A DNA stretch of 20,283 nt from JABILX01 sp041648305 (GTDB lineage Bacteria > Patescibacteriota > Gracilibacteria > UBA1369 > LOWO2-01-FULL-3): NCBI GenBank assembly GCA_041648305.1, contig JBAZPI010000015.1, positions 1-20,283 of the forward strand. The letters run 5' to 3'. Shown in pieces: positions 15,765 to 20,283 of the stretch (positions are counted from its first letter, which is position 1; each line of letters begins with the position of its first letter). A program made the translations under genes and the position numbers. A model generated the notes under the pieces. That model worked only from the letters and a program-made list of their open reading frames with translations. It was not told where the DNA came from and ran no database searches.

Positions 15765-17293
15765 TATTCGTTTTTGTTAATTCCACTTACAGAAATACCG
15801 CTCACAGAAACACCGGTTTCCTTCTCCAGAAACTCTGGGATGGCGTCCGGAACGATCTTATCATCCGGATCCTCGAGCGCCTCTTTTTGCAACTGAACTT
15901 TCAAACTCAAAGTCGACGTATATCCTTCATCCGCTGAACCGCTCTTGGTAAACGATTTCATCTCAACACCGGTGAAATAAGAACTTGCGTTTAATTGATC
16001 GATCAAATTCGTAATCATCGTAAAGTTCGTGGTGTCATAGCGCTTTGTCACTCCCGTAATGGTGATTTCTCCGGTTGACGTATCAAAATCGTAGCTCGTA
16101 TACTGAATGCCGCCCAACGCCTCGTAATACCCTTCGCTAAAGTACTGATCGACATAACTGGTCACCAATTCAATCTGATTCATGATATCCGACCAATTAA
16201 TTCGGGCCTCTTTAATTTTCTGGATCGAACCAAGTTCATTTTCAACAATACTATTAATTTGTTTGATCAAATCTTTGAATTCATGCTCGTCCAAAGCCTT
16301 AATATTCGTATTTTGAAGTAAAGCGAAAAGTTCAGTATTCGAAACCAATTGTCTCGTCTGACTGTATAATTTGCCTCCGCTGTCCACGGTACTGCCCACA
16401 TCTTCGCTTGCAGCCTCGTTTGCAGACTCGCTTGCCAAACCACTCGCTTTTTCTTCCAACTTCTGGCTCAAAAGATTTTCAAAAATCACTTCGTACTGAG
16501 AATCATCCTCAATACTAAGGTCAATCAAAACGATTCCTTTTTTCTTCGTCAGCTTCTCCGCCGCCAAATCAAAGGCCTTAACAATTTTTTCTTTTAATTT
16601 TGTCATTTCCGCAAGGGCGGCCTTCCTTTCTTCCTCGGGGATCGTCGAATTCCATTTTATATAATAATTTCGCAAATACTCATCGCCGTAATAACTAACT
16701 TGATTCAAATAAAACTTTCCTTGGAGAAATCTGTAGATATTAAGCTCTGTTTGAAGATCCTTAATTTCCGCATTTTCTTTGTCCAATTCATCCAAAACTG
16801 AAGGAATATTCAATGAATTTGTCACAAAATCCAATCTGTGGGTCGTTTGACTCATAAAAAACAAAATTGCAACAATTCCCAATACAACAATAAAAGCAAA
16901 TGCCCCTTTCATAACATAAAGAAGAATACTTTTCGGAGGCTCGACTCCCTCAAGCAAAGACTCATCAATTTCAGGTGGAGCGTCCAAAATCCTCTCATCG
17001 GTCGGAGATTTCTCGGTTTTAAGCGCGCTGGCAATAAGCGGAGAATAGCCCTCTTCACCAGGCGCTGCGAGCGCATCGGCCGCGTCGAGCGCGGACGTTT
17101 TTTCCCTCTTTGGCCTTATTTTATCCAACAAAGCCCCAATCAGATTTTTCTTTGGAGGCACATTGGCGGAAAGCTTCTCGTCGCCAAACGGCTCAGGTTT
17201 GCCAAGAAGAAGATTTGCTTCTTTGCCTTCAGAAGTTTCCGATTTCCCGATTTCAAACGGGAGCTTTTCTCTTATTTTTTCCAGGAAAGACAT
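15764..17293 (-). CDS. pilN: PilN-like pilus assembly protein with long cytoplasmic and extracytoplasmic extensions
   Basis: This 509-residue protein is about twice the usual PilN length. Residues 1 to about 125 are hydrophilic and low-complexity (Lys/Glu/Ala/Pro), presumably cytoplasmic. One transmembrane helix lies near 125-150 (AFIVVLGIVAILFFM). A coiled coil follows (KENAEIKDLQTEL), then a Ser/Ala/Glu-rich linker near 290-310. The C-terminal domain (GEITITGVTKRYDTTNFTMI, then LIDQLNASSYFTGVEMKSF) has the PilN/fimbrial-assembly pattern. The tail repeats VSGISVSGI. It is the first gene of the pil cluster. PilM, its usual cytoplasmic partner, is not adjacent, so the long N-terminal tail may replace or modify that contact (inference). 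No Shine-Dalgarno sequence precedes the ATG. Confidence 0.72.
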   Translation of the reverse strand: MSFLEKIREKLPFEIGKSETSEGKEANLLLGKPEPFGDEKLSANVPPKKNLIGALLDKIRPKREKTSALDAADALAAPGEEGYSPLIASALKTEKSPTDERILDAPPEIDESLLEGVEPPKSILLYVMKGAFAFIVVLGIVAILFFMSQTTHRLDFVTNSLNIPSVLDELDKENAEIKDLQTELNIYRFLQGKFYLNQVSYYGDEYLRNYYIKWNSTIPEEERKAALAEMTKLKEKIVKAFDLAAEKLTKKKGIVLIDLSIEDDSQYEVIFENLLSQKLEEKASGLASESANEAASEDVGSTVDSGGKLYSQTRQLVSNTELFALLQNTNIKALDEHEFKDLIKQINSIVENELGSIQKIKEARINWSDIMNQIELVTSYVDQYFSEGYYEALGGIQYTSYDFDTSTGEITITGVTKRYDTTNFTMITNLIDQLNASSYFTGVEMKSFTKSGSADEGYTSTLSLKVQLQKEALEDPDDKIVPDAIPEFLEKETGVSVSGISVSGINKNE

Positions 17294-17327
17294 TTCTTGT
17301 GTTTTTGTATTAATTTTTTATCCTAAC

Positions 17328-17356
17328 ATTATACCAAAATTTAACCTGTCAGTAAA
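17328..17356 (-). promoter_or_regulatory. pilN: Candidate promoter of the pil operon
   Basis: On the minus strand, TATAAT (17328-17333) is a perfect -10, preceded by TGG (extended -10). TTTACT (17351-17356) is a weaker -35 at 17 bases. The start point would give a leader of about 28 bases before the ATG at 17293. A degenerate copy of the array motif (AACCTGTCAG on the plus strand, 17343-17352) overlaps the -35 and spacer, and the palindrome array lies directly upstream. Confidence 0.65.
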
Positions 17357-17363
17357 GGGTGAA

Positions 17364-17395
17364 TCCTTGGGAACTTCCCTGGGATTTCCTGGGAA
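17364..17395. repeat. Three 11-bp-phased degenerate palindromes next to the pil promoter
   Basis: On the plus strand, TCCTTGGGAA (17364), TTCCCTGGGA (17375) and TTTCCTGGGA (17385/17386) repeat at 11-base steps, close to one helical turn. They share the TTCC/GGAA half-sites of the larger array and sit immediately upstream of the pil -35. This position would suit a DNA-binding regulator stacked on one face of the helix. Confidence 0.6.
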
Positions 17396-17410
17396 CTGGC
17401 GTTTTGCGGC

Positions 17411-17564
17411 GATTTTCCCCGAGGAAATCGTCTAACCTGTAAACTCAGACCTGTAAATTTTTCCCCGGGGAAAAAGCACTGGATTTCCCCGGGGAAACCT
17501 TCCAACCTGTAAATCCCAACCTATAAAAAATTCCCCGGGGAAAATTTTCATTTCCCCGAGGAAA
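17411..17564. repeat. Two tandem 70-bp units of GC palindromes and TTTACAGGTT motifs, plus a fifth palindrome
   Basis: Five dyads share the core TTCCCC/GGGGAA: 17414-17427, 17458-17475 (TTTTTCCCCGGGGAAAAA, perfect), 17484-17497 (TTTCCCCGGGGAAA, perfect), 17531-17542 and 17551-17564. The first and last carry CCCCGAGG instead of CCCCGGGG. Centre spacings are 46, 24, 46 and 21 bases. Between paired palindromes lie two ACCTGTAAA-type motifs 14 bases apart (17434, 17448; 17504, 17518), reading TTTACAGGTT on the minus strand. Both motif types recur at exactly 70 bases, so the block is a diverged 70-bp tandem duplication. It lies between rplL and the pil promoter and has no coding content. Confidence 0.9.
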
Positions 17565-17608
17565 ATACTTCGCAAACAAACACTTTATATCGCGCGATTC
17601 AGCGCCTT

Positions 17609-18019
17609 TTACTGTAATTCAACAGTCGCTCCGGCCTCCTCAAGTTTCTTCTTCATTTCTTCAGCATCCTTAAGATCAACACCTTCCTTTATAGCTTTTG
17701 GTGCTCCGTCAACCAAGTCTTTAGCCTCTTTTAGACCAAGACCGGTCATTTCCTTAACGACTTTGATAACAGCGATCTTGTTGCCTCCTGCGGATGCAAG
17801 AACAACATTCTTTTTGCCGCTACCAACAGCTTCTTCTGCGTCACCGCCTGCAGCTGCGCCAGCAGCTCCGGCAACCATCATAGGTGCGGCAGCGCTAACG
17901 CCGAACTTCACCTCGAGAGCCTTAACCAAGTTAGCAAGCTCGAGAACTGGAAGTTTTTCAACAAGTTCCATGATTTTTTCAGAGTCCTTGCTGAGTTCGA
18001 CTTTTACTTCGTCTGACAT
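17609..18019 (-). CDS. rplL: 50S ribosomal protein L7/L12
   Basis: This 136-residue stalk protein recruits translation GTPases to the ribosome. It has the N-terminal dimerisation helices (ELVEKLPVLELANLVKALE), an Ala/Gly-rich hinge near residues 45-65, and the conserved C-terminal domain with KIAVIKVVKEMTGLGLKEAK and VDGAPKAIKEGV. It is some 10-15 residues longer than common L7/L12, mostly in the hinge. It lies 21 bases after rplJ in the usual rplJ-rplL operon. No Shine-Dalgarno sequence precedes its ATG. No clean terminator follows. The nearest candidate is a hairpin between neighbouring array palindromes (arms around 17537-17558) with a nearby T-run. Confidence 0.97.
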   Translation of the reverse strand: MSDEVKVELSKDSEKIMELVEKLPVLELANLVKALEVKFGVSAAAPMMVAGAAGAAAGGDAEEAVGSGKKNVVLASAGGNKIAVIKVVKEMTGLGLKEAKDLVDGAPKAIKEGVDLKDAEEMKKKLEEAGATVELQ

Positions 18020-18040
18020 AATTAATTAGGTTAGGATATA

Positions 18041-18571
18041 TTAAGCAGTTTGTTTTTTTGCGATTGCATCAAGAGCGCGAACAAATCCGGCGATAGTGTT
18101 GTTAAGTACTCCATGAAAGCCGGAAATTGGTGATTTGAGCAAGTAAACGAGTTTCGCCATAAGTTCTTCTTTGGACGGAAGAGTAGCAAGAGCTTTTACT
18201 TCCTCCATAGTTAGAACTTTCCCGTCCAAAAGTCCTCCCAAAAGAGCTAACGCTTTATTCTTTTTCGCGTAGTCATAAACAATCTTGGCTCCAGTAGCGA
18301 CATCATCATTACTGAAAACGGCTCCGATGGCTCCAACCATAACTTCATCCGGGATTTCGACGTCATATCCGGCCTCTTTTGCGGCGATTTTCATCAAAGT
18401 TTTCTTCGCCACCTTCATATCGGCATTTTTTTCACGCAACTTGCGTTTCAACGTTTGAACCTGATTAACCGTCAACCCCTTATTCTGAGCAAAAACGATC
18501 GATTGAGCCTCTTTGAACTTTTTAACTAGTTCAGCAAGGATTTCCTCCTTTTTTTGTCTTGTTATTGGCAT
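18041..18571 (-). CDS. rplJ: 50S ribosomal protein L10
   Basis: This 176-residue protein anchors the L7/L12 stalk to 23S rRNA. The N-terminal domain has the typical MPITRQKKEEILAELVKKF start, the RNA-binding region VQTLKRKLREKNADMKVAKK and the NKALALLGGLLDGK segment. The C-terminal helix that binds L12 dimers is the region after HGVLNNTIAGFVRALDAIAK. The length is normal. The gene follows an L10 leader with an attenuator, so L10 should repress its own operon when in excess over rRNA. The ATG is only 14 bases from the terminator T-run and has no clear Shine-Dalgarno sequence. Confidence 0.97.
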   Translation of the reverse strand: MPITRQKKEEILAELVKKFKEAQSIVFAQNKGLTVNQVQTLKRKLREKNADMKVAKKTLMKIAAKEAGYDVEIPDEVMVGAIGAVFSNDDVATGAKIVYDYAKKNKALALLGGLLDGKVLTMEEVKALATLPSKEELMAKLVYLLKSPISGFHGVLNNTIAGFVRALDAIAKKQTA

Positions 18572-18585
18572 ATTTGCTTGATGTT

Positions 18586-18622
18586 AAAAAAAATCTCATC
18601 TGGGAGTCGTAGACAGATGAGA
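18586..18622 (-). terminator. Intrinsic terminator (attenuator) in the rplJL leader
   Basis: TCTCATCTG (18594-18602) pairs perfectly with CAGATGAGA (18614-18622) around an 11-base loop, and on the minus strand eight T follow. It lies just before rplJ and inside its leader, so it should control read-through into rplJL and not end an upstream gene. Confidence 0.9.
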
Positions 18623-18780
18623 CTTAAATCTTTAGGTTTCCTCTTTAGCTCCCTGTTACCACTTGCTATACCAGTCAAGACCTTTTTAAGATAGGAGCTG
18701 AAACCTAATTTTGTTTGTCTCGGCAGGACTTACTTCTCCTCGCGCCATTCCGCGCTCGGAGCTGCCTACTGTCTGCGACA
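18623..18780 (-). ncRNA. Ribosomal protein L10 leader
   Basis: On the minus strand the leader begins with CAGACAGTAGGCAG, which pairs through a long arm with CTGCCGAGAC (about 18717-18726). This is the conserved core of the L10 leader family that mimics the 23S rRNA L10 site. Inside the arm, CTCC-GA-GCGC, a 6-base loop and GCGC-GA-GGAG (18736-18761) form a hairpin with a symmetric GA/GA internal loop. A second long helix pairs AGGTTTC/GAAACCT (18634-18640 with 18700-18706) and AGCTCC/GGAGCT (18647-18652 with 18694-18699). The attenuator terminator follows. Binding of L10 should favour termination (family knowledge); the exact switch here is inference. Confidence 0.85.
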
Positions 18781-18786
18781 CGGGGT

Positions 18787-18814
18787 ATTCTACTCAGCCA
18801 CTTATAAAAGTCAA
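18787..18814 (-). promoter_or_regulatory. rplJ: Promoter of the rplJL operon
   Basis: On the minus strand, TTGACT (18809-18814) and TAGAAT (18787-18792) are 16 bases apart. The predicted start near 18780 coincides with the first bases of the L10 leader, which supports the call. Confidence 0.75.
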
Positions 18815-19164
18815 TGAAAAAGTCAAAACTAGCCAAAAATGAGTTCGTCCATAACGTCGTGTGCAATTAAGGAGGATTGTTTGAGTGATTGCAGTATTAA
18901 ACAAAAACCACAACTTTTTGCATTTTTGCACGACCACAAAAACTGCCGTTGTGCGATTTTCCAGGTTGGCAACTTTCCCATGGGAAAGTGTATAATGCTT
19001 TTTGGAAATTTGGCAAGTTCAACAATCTTAACAATCTTTGTTTACGCGAATTGCGGAATTAAACACAAATTGCAGTGGTAAGCATGTTTTTCAGACCCTC
19101 CTAAGTATGTTAAAATCCAATCGCCTTCAAGAACGTCTGCCGGATACCCCCCGAAATCATTTAT
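18815..19164. other. Noncoding divergent region between rplJL and miaA
   Basis: About 350 bases separate the rplJL promoter from miaA. No frame here has convincing coding character: the longest, 80 codons on plus, is Cys/Ser-rich and resembles no family. The region holds a strong plus-strand promoter with a palindromic spacer (18966-18996), a short direct repeat AACAATCTT twice (about 19021-19038), and the first part of the duplication over the miaA start. If the promoter is used, miaA has a leader of about 160 bases. Confidence 0.6.
18966..18996 (+). promoter_or_regulatory. miaA: Candidate miaA promoter with an embedded 16-bp palindromic operator
   Basis: TTGGCA (18966-18971) and a perfect -10 TATAAT (18991-18996) are 19 bases apart. 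The spacer contains the perfect 16-base palindrome CTTTCCCATGGGAAAG (18973-18988). A dimeric protein bound there would compete with RNA polymerase. The half-site TTTCCC/GGGAAA matches that of the array upstream of the pil operon. Confidence 0.65.
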
Positions 19165-19183
19165 ATGAAAATCATTTATATGA
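19154..19183 (+). repeat. 15-bp perfect tandem duplication over the miaA start
   Basis: AAATCATTTATATGA occurs twice head to tail (19154-19168 and 19169-19183). Because the unit is 15 bases, the duplicated ATGs at 19165 and 19180 stay in frame, so miaA has two possible starts five codons apart. The upstream sequence around each ATG is therefore identical. Confidence 0.95.
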
Positions 19184-20163
19184 ATTTTCTACCCAAGCTC
19201 AATTCCTTCCTTAAATCCGCCCAAAATCCGCTCATCGTAGTCTTGGGCCCCACCGCAAGTGGCAAAACAGCGCTATCTTTAAAAATCGCCCACGAAATAG
19301 GCGGCGAGATCATCTCGACCGACTCCCGCCAGATATACAAAGGTCTCGAAATCGGCTCGGACGTTCTCCCGCTCAAAAAGCGCCAAAACATTCCTCACCA
19401 TATGATTGGCATAGTCGAACCTGACCAAAGCTACAGCCTTGCAGAATATAGGGACGACGCGCTCAAAATTATCGCCCAAATCCGCGCACGCAAACACATC
19501 CCAATGTTAGTCGGGGGGACGGGTCTCTACATCTCATCGATCATCGAGGAATATGACGTCCCAAGAATTCCACCCGACAAAGCCCTGAGAGAACGCCTAT
19601 ACAAAGAAGCCGCGAAAAAAGGCGCAGAAGCTCTTCATAAACGTCTCGCAAAACTCGATCCAGAAGCCGCAAAGCGCATCCATCCAAATAACCTCCGCTA
19701 CGTCATTCGCGCTCTGGAAATTAATAAAAAAACCGGCAAACCAAAAACCGATAAAAAAGCCGGGCTGGCCAGCTCAACGGGCCACGGCTCAGGTCAAACC
19801 GGTCCAGCCAAATCCTCGCCTTTCGACGTCTTTATGATCGGCATTGAATACCCTCGTGAAGAGCTTTACGAGCGCATCAACAAACGCGTCGACGAACAAG
19901 AAATGCGCGGCCTAATAGAAGAAGTCACGAACCTTCTTGCCCACGGCTATGACGAATCTCTCCCAGCCATGACCTCCCTCGGCGTCAAAGAAATAATCCC
20001 ATTCATCCGCGGAGAACAGACTCTCGAAGAATGCAAAGAAATCCTTAAAAAAAACACGCGCAACTACGCAAAAAGACAGATGACGTGGTTTCGCCGCTAC
20101 AATCGCAACGACGACAAAAACGGCTCCAACCGCATCTGCTGGATTAAACCCGAAGATCTTTAA
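19165..20163 (+). CDS. miaA: tRNA dimethylallyltransferase MiaA
   Basis: This 332-residue enzyme transfers a dimethylallyl group to N6 of A37 in tRNAs that read UNN codons. Visible motifs are the P-loop GPTASGKT (28-35), DSRQIY (53-58), PHHMIGIVEP (77-86), VGGTGLY (116-122), NNLRYVIRALEI near 175-186 and the C-terminal RNYAKRQMTWFRR (about 299-311). A Lys/Ser/Gly-rich insert near 194-219 lengthens the linker before DVFMIGIEYP. The start could be ATG 19165 or ATG 19180 because of the 15-bp duplication. Neither has a Shine-Dalgarno sequence, and the conserved fold begins only near residue 22, so both work. The gene stands alone on plus and its TAA overlaps the stop of the convergent gene. Confidence 0.96.
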   Translation: MKIIYMNFLPKLNSFLKSAQNPLIVVLGPTASGKTALSLKIAHEIGGEIISTDSRQIYKGLEIGSDVLPLKKRQNIPHHMIGIVEPDQSYSLAEYRDDALKIIAQIRARKHIPMLVGGTGLYISSIIEEYDVPRIPPDKALRERLYKEAAKKGAEALHKRLAKLDPEAAKRIHPNNLRYVIRALEINKKTGKPKTDKKAGLASSTGHGSGQTGPAKSSPFDVFMIGIEYPREELYERINKRVDEQEMRGLIEEVTNLLAHGYDESLPAMTSLGVKEIIPFIRGEQTLEECKEILKKNTRNYAKRQMTWFRRYNRNDDKNGSNRICWIKPEDL

Positions 20164-20283
20164 TACAACGCCTCCACATAGCACTTCTCGCAATAAACAA
20201 CCTCCGGCCGATCCGGGGCATAAGTCGTGCGGATTTCCTTTTCACATTTCCCGCACTTGCGATCAAAAAACTTCCTTGGATTA
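20160..20283 (-). CDS. Zinc-ribbon protein, C-terminal fragment (N-terminus outside window)
   Basis: The last 40 codons of a minus-strand gene are visible. The sequence contains KCGKCEKEIRTTYAPDRPEV, then VYCEKCYVEALY and stop: two CxxC pairs 18 residues apart, as in a small treble-clef or zinc-ribbon fold. The pattern CxxC...YxPDRPExVYCxxCYxxxxY is one I associate with short hypothetical proteins of Candidate Phyla Radiation genomes. Function is unknown. Zinc binding is inferred from the cysteines. The TAA stop (complement of 20160-20162) overlaps the miaA stop. Confidence 0.75.
   Translation of the reverse strand, partial: NPRKFFDRKCGKCEKEIRTTYAPDRPEVVYCEKCYVEALY

Noticed and set aside
17411..17564. 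The 70-bp repeat block as a CRISPR array
   Set aside because: There are only two diverged units, the repeats are short dyads at unequal spacing without unique spacers of constant length, and no cas genes are nearby.
18839..19081. Plus-strand 80-codon frame between the L10 leader and miaA
   Set aside because: It contains the candidate miaA promoter and palindrome, has no recognisable domain and an odd Cys/Ser-rich composition, and lacks a start signal.
1..20283. Alternative genetic code with TGA read as Gly
   Set aside because: No in-frame TGA occurs in any gene read here, including 3,877 codons of the giant gene. The complete genes end in TAA or TAG only, but eight stops are too few to infer a reassigned TGA.
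1..20283. Insertion sequences, transposases, integrases or tRNA genes
   Set aside because: No transposase or integrase motifs, terminal inverted repeats with target duplications, or tRNA cloverleaf sequences were seen on either strand.

Overview
The window looks like a chromosomal segment of a Candidate Phyla Radiation (Patescibacteria) bacterium, perhaps Peregrinibacteria-like. Pointers are a compact type IV pilus cluster with no outer-membrane secretin gene in view, a giant secreted protein, a short zinc-ribbon protein of a type common in these genomes, and moderate base composition. The standard code fits: no in-frame TGA occurs in any gene read here, including the 3,877 codons of the giant gene, so the TGA=Gly code of Gracilibacteria is not supported. 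The phylum assignment is inference.

Region 1 (1-11631, minus strand) is one open reading frame that starts at a GTG and runs off the left edge. It encodes a secreted protein of at least 3,877 residues. In order it shows a signal peptide, a long unrecognised ectodomain, a thrombospondin-type-3-like calcium loop, several bacterial Ig-like (invasin-type) domains, three FG-GAP/VCBS-like repeats, a DUF11-like domain, Cys-rich and hydrophobic blocks, a helical region, a proline-rich segment, and the beginning of another VCBS-like repeat. All plus-strand frames over this stretch are antisense shadows. It has its own candidate promoter, preceded by stacked inverted repeats and by the terminator of the pilin gene.

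Region 2 (11798-17356, minus strand) is a type IV pilus assembly cluster. Transcription order is pilN-like, pilO-like, pilB (ATPase), pilC (platform), prepilin, terminator. Genes overlap or nearly abut, except that the pilin has its own candidate promoter. pilM, pilT, pilD and pilQ are not in the window.

Region 3 (17357-17608) is noncoding and the most unusual part. It holds two tandem copies of a 70-bp unit built from CCCC/GGGG palindromes and TTTACAGGTT motifs, plus three 11-bp-phased degenerate copies placed just upstream of the pil promoter.

Region 4 (17609-18814, minus strand) is rplJ-rplL behind a recognisable L10 leader that ends in an intrinsic terminator, so it is an autoregulated ribosomal-protein operon.

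Region 5 (18815-20283) holds a plus-strand promoter whose spacer contains a perfect palindrome resembling the pil array palindromes, then miaA with a 15-bp duplication over its start codon, then the C-terminus of a convergent zinc-ribbon gene sharing stop-codon bases with miaA.

Machinery to build a pilus and a huge adhesin-like surface protein thus sit next to each other. A recurring TTTCCC-NN-GGGAAA dyad may tie the pil promoter to the miaA promoter. Almost no gene here has a recognisable Shine-Dalgarno sequence.
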